Source: Paenibacillus sp. H1-7
Lineage (GTDB): Bacteria; Bacillota; Bacilli; Paenibacillales; NBRC-103111
Assembly (NCBI RefSeq): GCF_022354825.1
Contig: NZ_CP031168.1
Location: 6,697,501-6,761,500 of the forward strand
Direction: 5' to 3'
Length of the DNA: 64,000 bases
Part shown: positions 26,936 to 35,291 of the stretch, one piece after another
Position numbering within the stretch: the first letter of the stretch is position 1
Layout of the letters: the number at the start of each line of letters is the position of its first letter
Program-made: the position numbers and the translations under genes
The notes under the pieces: model-generated
Database searches by the model: none
Told to the model about the DNA's origin: nothing
Seen by the model: the letters and a program-made list of their open reading frames with translations, nothing else

Positions 26936-26949
26936 CGTGTGCGCACACG
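26936..26949. promoter_or_regulatory. LacI-type operator, copy 3 (regulator's own leader)
   Basis: Third identical copy of CGTGTGCGCACACG, about 96 bp before the LacI start codon and just after the -10 of its promoter, where binding would block elongation or promoter escape. Confidence 0.75.
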
Positions 26950-26963
26950 GAAGTGGTATAACC

Positions 26964-26992
26964 AATATATTCCGCCGATGCTTATCTGTCAA
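26964..26992 (-). promoter_or_regulatory. Promoter of the LacI-type gene
   Basis: On the minus strand TTGACA (26987-26992) and TATATT (26964-26969) are exactly 17 bp apart, a near-consensus sigma-A promoter. Transcription should start about 26957, just upstream of the operator at 26936-26949. Confidence 0.7.
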
Positions 26993-27067
26993 GACGGAAA
27001 ATGTTACGGCTCCAGGAGCACAAAATAACTCTACAAAGTCCTTAGTGTACAATGAACGTTTGTGCGT

Positions 27068-27203
27068 AGAGAGGGAATTTTGGGTATGGGATTCCGGCCG
27101 CTGTTGAAGTTGTGTTCCTTTGAATTACACGCTTACTGAGGTAGAAACACGAGCTTCAAAGGCGGTCGCTGCCGTTCCTCCACCCCACACCCATTCCCTC
27201 TCT
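27068..27203. repeat. Unassigned 136-bp imperfect inverted repeat
   Basis: AGAGAGGGAAT at 27068-27078 is complementary to ATTCCCTCTCT at 27193-27203. Inner pairs continue (GGGTATGGG with CCCACACCC, and TTGAAG-TGTGTT with AACACG-CTTCAA). The arms pair imperfectly around a short loop. No open reading frame explains it. It sits in a 531-bp gap between the LacI gene and a small zinc-ribbon gene. It could be a structured RNA or the remnant of a mobile element. Confidence 0.45.
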
Positions 27204-27261
27204 TGTTCTATGCTGAGCAACGTGCTGCTTCCTTAGAACACAATCTGCTTAAGGGAATGGC

Positions 27262-27286
27262 AAAAACCGCCCTTTTCTAGGACGGT
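27262..27286 (-). terminator. Terminator of the zinc-ribbon gene
   Basis: ACCGCC and GGACGGT pair with one mismatch, followed on the minus strand by five T. It lies about 85 bp after the stop codon of the small zinc-ribbon gene. A small perfect hairpin (CATTCCC/GGGAATG, 27350-27365) lies between. Confidence 0.5.
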
Positions 27287-27371
27287 CATCTGACTCAGGC
27301 AAGCTATCTTCCTATGGATTACGATATGGAGGGGACAACCTTATCTGAACATTCCCTGGGGAATGGTTAGC

Positions 27372-27539
27372 TTAATGTCTCCGTTTTCTTGCCTCTAATT
27401 CTTTTTTAAGGGCGATTTCTACAGAGTAGGCGAGCTGATCGAATTTCTCTGCAACCGACTGCTTGAAGATTTCGCCACAGGAAGGACAGGCTTTCTGTTG
27501 AATCTTGATAGGCTTAAGGCATTTAGGGCATTGGATCAT
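27372..27539 (-). CDS. Small zinc-ribbon protein, 55 residues
   Basis: This short protein has two CxxC pairs (CPKC at 4-7 and CPSC at 18-21), a 10-residue spacing that makes a classic zinc ribbon, followed by a charged helix rich in K, E and R and ending RKRRH. The zinc knot plus basic helix suggests nucleic-acid or protein binding; nothing more can be said. The ribosome site before the ATG is weak (AAAGG at 13 nt), which lowers confidence. It has a terminator candidate downstream. Confidence 0.6.
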   Translation of the reverse strand: MIQCPKCLKPIKIQQKACPSCGEIFKQSVAEKFDQLAYSVEIALKKELEARKRRH

Positions 27540-27609
27540 TATGTGCTCACGACCTTTGAACTTAATGGATACCCTTTATATCGACCGATCACCGTCTGTG
27601 CATTATAGC

Positions 27610-27658
27610 AAAAAAAGAAAAAGCGGCTGAGAAGGGAAACCCCCGTTCAACCGCTTTT
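27610..27658 (-). terminator. Terminator after the esterase gene
   Basis: AAAAGCGG and CCGCTTTT pair, with inner GGG/CCC pairing, and the minus strand continues with TTCTTTTTTT. It lies directly after the esterase stop codon and ends the minus-strand hydrolase group. Confidence 0.75.
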
Positions 27659-27662
27659 AAGC

Positions 27663-28697
27663 TTAAGACTGAACCTGCAGCTGCCGCTCCAGCCATGCAT
27701 AAGACCGGTCGCCGCAAATCTCATGCCCGCCGGGGAACAAATGATAGTCGAGCCCTTCAGCAGCGTCTGCGACTCCATAAATTTGCTGCAATCGCGCGAT
27801 CGCCTTCTCCGTTCCATGCAGAGGGAACAGCTCGTCATGCTGCCCCGCTTCGATGAAGAGAGGCCGCGGAGCGATCAGGCCGACCAGATCCGGCATCTCC
27901 GCATAACGAAGTATGCCGGGGATGTAATTGTCTATGCAGTGGCGGCGGTACAGGATGCTGTCCAGAAACGTATTCGTATAGCAGCTGACGACGGCAGCCC
28001 GAATCCGTTCATCCAGTGCGGCGGTGAATGCCGCCACCAGACCTCCGCCTGAAAGGCCGAAGATGCCGATCCGGGACGCATCCAGCTCTTCCCGCTCCGC
28101 AGCATAGCCAATCGCCGCCATCGTCTCCTGAATCCGGATGCCGGCGGTCGTCTTGCCGAGCATCATCAGATAGACGCTGATCGGAAAGCACGAGTTCGAA
28201 TCGCGGTTCACGACGGCCTCGTTCTCCAGCTTGCGGTCGCCAAAGCCTATCAGCTCCGGTATGACGACGGCGAAGCCTCTTCTAACAAGCGCGATTCCGA
28301 ACTTACGGTGAACGTTCGGATCATCGTTCGCTTCACTCCCGTCCGGCAGCAGCCCGACGGCCGATTTGCTCCCGTAGCCGTGCCCGTGGCACCCGACTAC
28401 TACAGGAAGCTTGCCCTGCCTGCCCTTGGGCAGAAGCAGGTACGTCGGCATGACGAGCGAATCCGCCGTCCTGAGCTCGATCCGCTCACGAATGTAATCG
28501 TCGTACTCCACACGCTCGATGACTGTGGCCTCGGGCTTGGAGTACATATCGCCGAAGCCGCCCAACGCATCCACGAATTTCTCCCTTAGCTCCGTCCGCC
28601 ATTCCTTCCATTGGTCTGCCGTCTTGGCCTTAAAGTCAAGCGTCTGCGAGCGGGTTTCGTACAGCTTGCGAAGATACTCGTCCGGGTTCCATTCCAT
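27663..28697 (-). CDS. Alpha/beta-hydrolase, probable carbohydrate esterase
   Basis: This 344-residue enzyme has an alpha/beta-hydrolase fold with the nucleophile motif GLSGGG (about residue 202), VVVGCHGHGYGSK as oxyanion region, an Asp in EAGQHDELFP, and a His in LFPGGHEIC near the C-terminus. It resembles acetyl-xylan esterase and dienelactone-hydrolase relatives. No signal peptide is present. It lies 17 bp after a GH105 gene, so de-esterification of imported pectic or xylan oligosaccharides is likely. The ATG at 28697 is chosen because GAGGAGG lies 7 nt before it. Confidence 0.85.
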   Translation of the reverse strand: MEWNPDEYLRKLYETRSQTLDFKAKTADQWKEWRTELREKFVDALGGFGDMYSKPEATVIERVEYDDYIRERIELRTADSLVMPTYLLLPKGRQGKLPVVVGCHGHGYGSKSAVGLLPDGSEANDDPNVHRKFGIALVRRGFAVVIPELIGFGDRKLENEAVVNRDSNSCFPISVYLMMLGKTTAGIRIQETMAAIGYAAEREELDASRIGIFGLSGGGLVAAFTAALDERIRAAVVSCYTNTFLDSILYRRHCIDNYIPGILRYAEMPDLVGLIAPRPLFIEAGQHDELFPLHGTEKAIARLQQIYGVADAAEGLDYHLFPGGHEICGDRSYAWLERQLQVQS

Positions 28698-28714
28698 TTG
28701 CATACCTCCTCGGA

Positions 28715-29836
28715 TTAGAGTGCCGATTCCATTGCCTCGATTTCCAGACATGCCATAATGAAAGGCGCAGAGCCCTTCGGATCGTCTCTCCGGGTCGGCT
28801 CGCTGATGTAGTAAGCATAGGAGCCGTCGCGGTACGGTCTATTGCCAAGACCGGCAACACTGCAAATATGATCCAGATAATAATCCCCGTTCTCGTCCTT
28901 GCCGACACAGCGCTCTACTAATCCGGCATGTCCCCTTCTTGCGGCCTGCAAGGCGTCTTTGCCCAAATAGCCTTTGCGCGCGCCTTTGGCTAAAGCGCAT
29001 ACAAACATCGCAGAGCCCGACGCTTCCAAATAATTGCCCTTGCGGTCTCCGTGATCCAGCACCTGGTACCAGAGGCCCGATTCCTGATCCTGCACGCGCA
29101 TGATCGCTCCGGCCAACCTGTGGAAAATGCCCACGATCTGTCCGCGCTTCGGATGATCGAGCGGCAAGTAATCCAGCACGTCGACAATCGCCATGACATA
29201 CCAGCCGATGGCCCGTCCCCAGAAATGCGGCGAGCAGCCGTTTTCCTTGTTAGCCCAGCGTTCTTCTCTCGTTTCGTCCCAGCCGTGATACAAGAGTCCT
29301 GTAGCCGGATCGCGCGATACCTTCTCCATCAGCAAAATTTCGTTCGCGATATCGTCGTACCATTCCGCCTCATCGAACATTTGCCCGTAAGCGGCCAGAA
29401 ACGGGGAAGTCATGTACACGCCGTCCAGCCACATTTGGAACGGGTAAATTTTCTTATGCCACAAGCCGCCCTCGCTTGTCCGCGGATGGCTTTTCAGCTG
29501 GGTGACCAGAAGCTCGATGGCTTTCTTGTACTTTTCCTCGCCGGTTTGCTTGTACAGCAGGAACAACGATTTACCCTGATTGATCTGATCGACGTTGTAC
29601 TCGTTCAGCTCATAGGTAGCGATCGTTCCATCCTCGCGGATAAACAGATCCATATTTTCTTTAATATACCGGTAGTATTTGTCGTCTCCGGTTGTCCGCC
29701 ACAGCCGTTCCATAGCCGTCAGCGCGCATCCGTTTTCATAATTCCAGCTTCTTCTTTTTTGGAAAGGCATGTCGGATACAATCGGATATTTTCTCATAAA
29801 AGACTCTGCCATTGCTACGGACCAAATCGTACTCAA
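28715..29836 (-). CDS. Unsaturated rhamnogalacturonyl hydrolase, GH105 (copy 1)
   Basis: This 373-residue enzyme removes the unsaturated galacturonic acid left by rhamnogalacturonan lyases. Family marks include NYENGCALTAMERL, INQGKSLFLLY, the catalytic Asp in FQMWLDGVYM and HFWGRAIGWYVMA. The start is taken as the TTG at 29836 because GAGGAGG lies 7 nt before it, and the resulting length fits YteR-type enzymes; an ATG 19 codons earlier has no ribosome site. No signal peptide. The esterase gene follows by 17 bp. Confidence 0.94.
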   Translation of the reverse strand: MSTIWSVAMAESFMRKYPIVSDMPFQKRRSWNYENGCALTAMERLWRTTGDDKYYRYIKENMDLFIREDGTIATYELNEYNVDQINQGKSLFLLYKQTGEEKYKKAIELLVTQLKSHPRTSEGGLWHKKIYPFQMWLDGVYMTSPFLAAYGQMFDEAEWYDDIANEILLMEKVSRDPATGLLYHGWDETREERWANKENGCSPHFWGRAIGWYVMAIVDVLDYLPLDHPKRGQIVGIFHRLAGAIMRVQDQESGLWYQVLDHGDRKGNYLEASGSAMFVCALAKGARKGYLGKDALQAARRGHAGLVERCVGKDENGDYYLDHICSVAGLGNRPYRDGSYAYYISEPTRRDDPKGSAPFIMACLEIEAMESAL

Positions 29837-30019
29837 AGTGCTTTCCTCCTCATGCATAGCTGCTTGGATATAACCAAACATAGCATATTTCATTGTAAGA
29901 AACTTTACGTTTTTTGCTAAAATGGCGGCGTAGTCGTCTTATTTTGCTGGCCATTTTATTCCACTCGGCTCGAACAGGCGGGACAAGGGGCCCTAGTTCT
30001 AGTTCCGTCTGCAAATTAA

Positions 30020-32311
30020 TTAGTCTCTTACTACCGTATAGGAATGTGACGGATTCGTTTCGAACTGAAAGATATCACCGTTTCGCTCTGCCGCTACGGC
30101 GTTCCCGTTCGAATCCAGGACGCGAATGCTCCAGGACGCTCGCAGGCGGCATAGTCCGCCATGGATCGCCGTCACGGAAGCCTGCTTCAGCTCTCCGCGT
30201 TCCCACTCCAGCGCAACTTCAAATCCGCCCCGCGCCCGCAATCCGCTCACGGATCCGCTTTGCCATGCGGATGGCAGCGCAGGCAGCAAATGAATGGCTC
30301 CGGCATGGCTTTGCAGCAGCATCTCGGCAATGCCCGCCGTCCCGCCGAAATTGCCGTCGATTTGAAACGGCGGATGATTGTCGAACAAGTTGTTCAGCGT
30401 TGATTTGCTCAGCAATGCCGTGACATTGTCATAAGCTTGCTCTCCATTCCCCAATCGCGCCAAGAAGTTAATGATCCATGCCCGGCTCCAGCCGGTATGG
30501 CCTCCTCCGTTTGCTAGCCTTCGTTCAAGCGTCCGTGCAGCAGCTGCAGCCAGCTCCGGTGTTGTGGCAGGATCAATCGCGCTCCCCGGATGCAGGGCGA
30601 ACAAATGGGAAATATGGCGGTGACCTGGATCCTTTTCCTCGTAATCCTCCAGCCATTCTTGAATTTGCCCGTGCTTGCCGATTTGGATTTGCGGCAGTCT
30701 ACTTAATGCTTCGCGCAGCTGTCCGGCGAATTCCTCGTCGGTCTCCAGCAGCCGGCTGGCTTCAATGCAGCCTGTGAACAGCTCGGCCAATATTTGATTA
30801 TCCATCGATGGCCCGTAGCATAACGTGCCGGATTGTCCGTTAGGCAGCATGTACCGGTTTTCCGGAGATACGGACGGAGAAGTCACCAGACGGCCCTTGT
30901 CGTCCTCCACAAGGAAATCGAGGAAGAACAGCGCCGACTCCTTCATCGTCTCGTAAGCTTTGGCAAGAAACTCCCGGTCTCCTGTGAACAAGTAATGCTC
31001 CCACAAGTGGAGACATAGCCACGCCGCTCCCATTGTCCAGTAGGTGGCCGGCAAATAAATGTCCTGCGGCGCCGTATCGGCCCAAATATCGGTGTTGTGG
31101 TGAGCGACAAAGCCACGGCAGCCGTACATCGCTTGCGCCGTCCGCCTTCCCGGCTCCCGCATCCTCTCGATGAGCTCGAACAAAGGCTCGTGACACTCAG
31201 TCAGGTTGCATGTCTCCGCATGCCAATAGTTCATCTGTGTATTAATATTGATCGTATACTTGCTGTCCCAAGGCGGCAGCATAAGGTCGTTCCATATCCC
31301 CTGCAAATTAGCGGGGAGAGAACCCGGACGGCTGCTCGCTATGAGCAAATAACGGCCGAATTGAAAGTAGAGCGTCATCAGCCCATGGTCGTCGTGTCCC
31401 TGCTTCACCCGCTCCAATCTTTCCGGCGTCGACAGCTTCTCAACATCCTGCTGCTGTGTGTCGGCAAGTTGCAGCGTAACCCGGTTGTACAGCGCCTGGT
31501 AATCGGCAATATGCGCTTGACGCATTGCCTCGTAAGACTTGGCTTCTGCAAGGTTTAGCAGCTCCGTGCAAGCCTGCTCCGGATCGGCATACCGGAATGT
31601 GGTGGCTCCGGCCAGCAGCAAAGTGACCGTTGTCGCCCCTTGAACCAGCAAATGCTCTCCGATAGTTTGCGTGGTTCCGCCCTCTGTAAGTGCCCGGACC
31701 ATCATGACATAGTCCGTGCCTCCCGTGCCGTAACAGCTGTTGCGGAGTACGATCGCGTTATCTCCCGCTTTGGAGGCCCCGTCCATATATTTGGCTTTCT
31801 TCCTGTCGAACCGGGAATAAAAGGAAATACCTTCCGGGTTATCCGTCTCTATTCGGATCACCATGATCCCGTCCGGATAGCTTGCGAACGTCTCGCGTTT
31901 ATATTGATACCCGCCCAGCTCATAGGCCGTAGCAGTGATAGCCGTGTTCAAATCAAGCTCTCTGCGGTAATTGCCGACGGCCCCTGCATGACCTTCAAAC
32001 ATGATCAGCAAATCGCCCGCGGTCATGTAATGCCGCTGACTGGCAGGCGTTCCCGAGAAAGCCGTCTCAGCCAGTCTGTGGGCTTCCGCCAATCTTCCTT
32101 CAAACAAAAGCTGGCGTATGACAGGAAGATGCCGCAGCGCATCCGGGTTATTGCGGTCGCTAGGTCCGCCGTACCAAACCGTATCCTCGTTCAGCTGAAT
32201 CCGTTCCTTGTCCACTTGTCCGAAAACCATCCCGCCCAGCCGGCCGTTTCCTACAGGCAGCGCTTCGTTCCAGTCGTCTGCCGGACGGTTGAACCAAATA
32301 CATGAATTCAT
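30020..32311 (-). CDS. Alpha-L-fucosidase-family glycoside hydrolase, GH95
   Basis: This 763-residue enzyme belongs to GH95, inverting alpha-fucosidases that also include alpha-L-galactosidases. It begins WFNRPADDWNEALPVGNGRLG, has the central NINTQMNYWHAETCNL and HHNTDIWADTAPQD segments, SPSVSPENRY with the likely acid Glu, and HPPFQIDGNFGGTAGIAEML with the catalytic base Asp. GGGGGAAG lies before the ATG at 32311. No signal peptide, so it acts inside the cell. Removal of fucose or galactose side groups from pectin fragments fits the context. A TATAAT hexamer upstream and a terminator before it suggest its own transcript. Confidence 0.95.
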   Translation of the reverse strand: MNSCIWFNRPADDWNEALPVGNGRLGGMVFGQVDKERIQLNEDTVWYGGPSDRNNPDALRHLPVIRQLLFEGRLAEAHRLAETAFSGTPASQRHYMTAGDLLIMFEGHAGAVGNYRRELDLNTAITATAYELGGYQYKRETFASYPDGIMVIRIETDNPEGISFYSRFDRKKAKYMDGASKAGDNAIVLRNSCYGTGGTDYVMMVRALTEGGTTQTIGEHLLVQGATTVTLLLAGATTFRYADPEQACTELLNLAEAKSYEAMRQAHIADYQALYNRVTLQLADTQQQDVEKLSTPERLERVKQGHDDHGLMTLYFQFGRYLLIASSRPGSLPANLQGIWNDLMLPPWDSKYTININTQMNYWHAETCNLTECHEPLFELIERMREPGRRTAQAMYGCRGFVAHHNTDIWADTAPQDIYLPATYWTMGAAWLCLHLWEHYLFTGDREFLAKAYETMKESALFFLDFLVEDDKGRLVTSPSVSPENRYMLPNGQSGTLCYGPSMDNQILAELFTGCIEASRLLETDEEFAGQLREALSRLPQIQIGKHGQIQEWLEDYEEKDPGHRHISHLFALHPGSAIDPATTPELAAAAARTLERRLANGGGHTGWSRAWIINFLARLGNGEQAYDNVTALLSKSTLNNLFDNHPPFQIDGNFGGTAGIAEMLLQSHAGAIHLLPALPSAWQSGSVSGLRARGGFEVALEWERGELKQASVTAIHGGLCRLRASWSIRVLDSNGNAVAAERNGDIFQFETNPSHSYTVVRD

Positions 32312-32384
32312 CTTCTCTTCCCCCGCTTTACTAAAGATTTCAACTTGGGATCAGCGTCTCTATGCAAAGTGCAAAGCCCCATCC

Positions 32385-32390
32385 ATTATA
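32385..32390 (-). promoter_or_regulatory. Candidate -10 hexamer of the GH95 gene
   Basis: TATAAT on the minus strand, 74 bp before the GH95 start codon and downstream of the preceding terminator. No convincing -35 hexamer is found at 17 bp. Confidence 0.35.
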
Positions 32391-32485
32391 AAAGATGCAT
32401 GTACAAAAAACTTCATGCATTGTTGTCCGAATCCATCCATTCTTGCGATAATTTGTCTGCTTTGTTTAATGAGCTGCTTGGATGG

Positions 32486-32521
32486 AAAAACCACGCGTTC
32501 CCCTTGACGAGGAATGCGTGG
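32486..32521 (-). terminator. Terminator after the third sugar importer
   Basis: CCACGCGTTCC (32491-32501) and GGAATGCGTGG (32511-32521) pair with one mismatch, and the minus strand continues with TTTTTCC. It separates the importer group from the GH95 gene. Confidence 0.8.
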
Positions 32522-32529
32522 CTCTTGTG

Positions 32530-32598
32530 CTAATGGATCGGCTGGAGATGCTGCAGCAGTCCCTCTAGCACGACCGCTGCCTGTGCTCGGCTGGCCGG
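32530..32598 (-). pseudogene. Remnant of an SLH-domain C-terminus
   Basis: In this frame the minus strand reads PASRAQAAVVLEGLLQHLQ, then PIH and stop. The SRAQAAVVL pattern is the classical end of an SLH repeat (compare SRAEAVVLI in the giant SLH protein of this window). Only the last 22 residues remain, just after the binding-protein stop codon and in another frame, so it is read as a leftover from a lost or moved SLH gene. The match is short. Confidence 0.45.
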
Positions 32599-32605
32599 TT
32601 TCTTT

Positions 32606-34123
32606 TTACTTTTTCTTGCTTTTCTCGTAGGCTTCTTTATACTCTTGAGCCAGCTTGTCGCCGCCGGCTTTTTTCCATTTCTCGACCTCGGCTTTCCAGC
32701 CTGCCTCGTCGATTTTGCCCATGATGAACTTTGTTTGCGCATCGCTTATCATCTGCTCCAGCTCCTTGCCTCGCTCCGAATAGGTCGCGGAATCAAGCGT
32801 CAGAGCCGGGTTTGCTACGATATATTTCTCGTTGTCCTTCGTAATTTGGCCGTTTTTGCGGAACAGATCCGTCTGCTTCATCGGCTTGGCAATGTTGTAG
32901 CTTTCGCCGCGTTGAGGAAGCGTATCCCGGTACGGCTTCACTTCTTTGGCATCTGCCGCAGGATCGAGCGGAACGGTTACGTCTCCTTTATCCTCCCAAT
33001 GCTTGCCTTCGACGCCTTTGACCAATAAAGTCGCCATTTGCGGGTCCATTAATTTGTCTACGAACGCCAGTACTTGCTTCAGCTCGTCCACGGATTTAAC
33101 CGATTGCTTAGGAATCGCCAGGAAGCCGGCATTGCCGCTCTCTCCAGGCAGTCTTCTGCCGTTCGGGCCTTCTATGGCCGCCGCGTCTACGACAGCCGTC
33201 GGCACTACCTTCACGAGCTTATCTTGAATACTTTGAGCATTGCCTCCGGAAATACGGATGGCGGTACGGCCGGACTCATACGCTTTATCGATTTCCGTCG
33301 CATCGACCACCGCGAAGTCCTGGTTGATCAGCTTTTCTTCATACAGCTTGCGGAACAGCTTCATCGTATCGAAGAATGGTGTCGTCATAAATTCCGGCAC
33401 GAAGCTTCCGCTTGCGTCCACCTGCCATTTGTTCGGTCCGCCTTGGGCTACGGACAGACGGGTCAACGTGGAAGCCGCGTCCTGATTGTATTTTTTGTCC
33501 AGCATGAAGCCGTACGTATCGTTCTTGCTGTTTTTATCCGGATCGCCCTGCGTCATCGCCTTGATGACGTTGTACCAGTCGTCCAACGTTTTCGGCACCT
33601 GAACGCCGGCTGCGTCGAACCAGTCCTTCCGGTAATGGATGACAGCCCGGCCCAGCTCGCGGAATAGAGGCACGCCGTAAATTTTGCCGTTGACCGAGAT
33701 ATTATCGTAAAATTGCTGGTTTTGAGCCGACAAGTTTTTATAATCTTTCAAGTACGGACCGATTTCCCAGAAAATATCCGATTTCAAAGCCCCGACGATC
33801 GTAGCCGTGTAGTTCAGCTTCATCAGCTTCGGCAGCTCGTTGGATGCAATCATTACGTTGACTTTCTCGTCATAGCTCGATGTCGGAATCCACTGAATTT
33901 GCAAATCGGTATTCGTGTAAGCCTTGATCGCTTTTTCGATCTCGTTGTCCTTGGGCGGAATTTCGCCGACCTGGTTGACTACCATTGTTAACGGGTATGG
34001 AGCGTTGCCTCCCGCCGCTCCTTGCTTATCCCCTTGCGCTTGCTTGTCCCCGCCGCATGCCGCCAGTATGGACGACAGCAATAGTACGGTACTCATGGTC
34101 ATGGCTGCTTGCTTCTTTTTCAT
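32606..34123 (-). CDS. Sugar ABC transporter binding lipoprotein (LplA-type, third importer)
   Basis: This 505-residue lipoprotein has a signal with lipobox LAAC (Cys23) and a long family-typical body: NEIEKAIKAYTNTDLQIQWI, a calcium-loop-like DPDKNSKNDTYGF and YEKSKKK at the end. GGAGGGG precedes the ATG at 34123. Unlike the first importer it is encoded after its permeases and a GH105 gene, 18 bp from the latter. That close linkage suggests the cargo is an unsaturated pectic oligosaccharide; this is inference. Confidence 0.92.
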   Translation of the reverse strand: MKKKQAAMTMSTVLLLSSILAACGGDKQAQGDKQGAAGGNAPYPLTMVVNQVGEIPPKDNEIEKAIKAYTNTDLQIQWIPTSSYDEKVNVMIASNELPKLMKLNYTATIVGALKSDIFWEIGPYLKDYKNLSAQNQQFYDNISVNGKIYGVPLFRELGRAVIHYRKDWFDAAGVQVPKTLDDWYNVIKAMTQGDPDKNSKNDTYGFMLDKKYNQDAASTLTRLSVAQGGPNKWQVDASGSFVPEFMTTPFFDTMKLFRKLYEEKLINQDFAVVDATEIDKAYESGRTAIRISGGNAQSIQDKLVKVVPTAVVDAAAIEGPNGRRLPGESGNAGFLAIPKQSVKSVDELKQVLAFVDKLMDPQMATLLVKGVEGKHWEDKGDVTVPLDPAADAKEVKPYRDTLPQRGESYNIAKPMKQTDLFRKNGQITKDNEKYIVANPALTLDSATYSERGKELEQMISDAQTKFIMGKIDEAGWKAEVEKWKKAGGDKLAQEYKEAYEKSKKK

Positions 34124-34141
34124 CGTTGAACCCCTCCGTTT

Positions 34142-35281
34142 TTATTTAGTGTACTTCAATTCAACGCCCGCCATAATAAAAGGCGACACCGCCTTCGGAT
34201 CGTCCTGAACGACCGCCTCGCCGATGTAATAGCCGTAGGAGCCGTCCCGGTACGGGCTGCCTCCTAGCCCCGCCACACTGTTGCAGTGCGTCAAATGCAG
34301 CAGCCCTGACTCGTCCAAGACGACCAGATGGTCGAGCAAGCCTTGGTACCCGTTCTTGGCCGCTTGCTTGTATTCAGGGGATAAAATCCCCATTCTGCTG
34401 CCTTTGGCGAAGGCATAGCAAAACATCGACGTGCCCGAAGATTCCAGGTAATTGCCTTCCCGTCCGGCTTGGTCGAGAACCTGCGGCCACAGGCCGGTGA
34501 CAGGCCCTTGGACCTTCACCAGCGCTTCGGCCAGCTGCTGCAGCATCCGGCTCAATGTGCCCCGCTCCGAATGCTCCTCCGGCATCCATTCCAGCACATC
34601 GACCAACGCCATCATGTACCAGCCCATCGCGCGGCTCCAGACATGCGGCGATCGCCCCGTGACCGGGTCGGACCACTGCTGCTGACCGGACGAATCCCAG
34701 CCATGGCGAAGCAGGCCGTTGTGCGGATCACGCGTCTTCTCGTAGACGAGCGTGAGCTGCTTGGCCGCTTCATTCAGCCAGCCTCTGTCGCCTGTCACGC
34801 CGGCGTACCGCGCCATGAAAGGCGCCGCCATATACAAGCCGTCGAGCCACATTTGGTGCGCGTACCCTTTTTTATGCCAGAAGCCTCCCTGTTCCGTACG
34901 GGGATGCGACTGCAGCTGCGTCATGAGCTGCGCTACAGCCCGGGCATATTTAGGCTCTCCCGTCGTGTCCAGAAGGAAGAACAACAGCTTTCCTTGGTTG
35001 ATTTGATCGAGGTTATAATCCGCTGCTTTGTAATGAAGAATCGTACCGTCGTCTTGGACGAACAGATCCATCATTTCTTTAATAAACCGGGCATACGATT
35101 CATCGCCGGTTGCCTTGCAGCAAAGCTCCAGCGCGCGCAAAAAGCATCCGTTCTCGTAATGCCAGCGCTTCGTCAGAAAGCCGCCTCCGTCCGGCTGCCG
35201 GTATCGATCCATGAACTGCCGGGCCCAACGCTGCGGATCTGCCATAGCCGGATCCGGATTTGTTCGCGACATCATCGTCAT
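34142..35281 (-). CDS. Unsaturated rhamnogalacturonyl hydrolase, GH105 (copy 2)
   Basis: This 379-residue paralogue of the GH105 enzyme at 28.7 kb has the same marks: HYENGCFLRALEL, INQGKLLFFLL, catalytic Asp in HQMWLDGLYM and HVWSRAMGWYMMA. It is embedded between permease and binding-protein genes (10 and 18 bp gaps), so it acts on the transported sugar inside the cell. Whether the two copies differ in specificity (GalA-Rha versus other uronides) cannot be read. AGGTG lies 7 nt before the ATG at 35281; nearby ATGs at 35275 and 35272 are alternatives. Confidence 0.94.
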   Translation of the reverse strand: MTMMSRTNPDPAMADPQRWARQFMDRYRQPDGGGFLTKRWHYENGCFLRALELCCKATGDESYARFIKEMMDLFVQDDGTILHYKAADYNLDQINQGKLLFFLLDTTGEPKYARAVAQLMTQLQSHPRTEQGGFWHKKGYAHQMWLDGLYMAAPFMARYAGVTGDRGWLNEAAKQLTLVYEKTRDPHNGLLRHGWDSSGQQQWSDPVTGRSPHVWSRAMGWYMMALVDVLEWMPEEHSERGTLSRMLQQLAEALVKVQGPVTGLWPQVLDQAGREGNYLESSGTSMFCYAFAKGSRMGILSPEYKQAAKNGYQGLLDHLVVLDESGLLHLTHCNSVAGLGGSPYRDGSYGYYIGEAVVQDDPKAVSPFIMAGVELKYTK

Positions 35282-35291
35282 CGTCCCCCAC

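Noticed and set aside
26841..27371. Insertion-sequence remnant
   Set aside because: An inverted repeat is visible but no transposase fragment or target duplication could be identified; listed only as an unassigned repeat.
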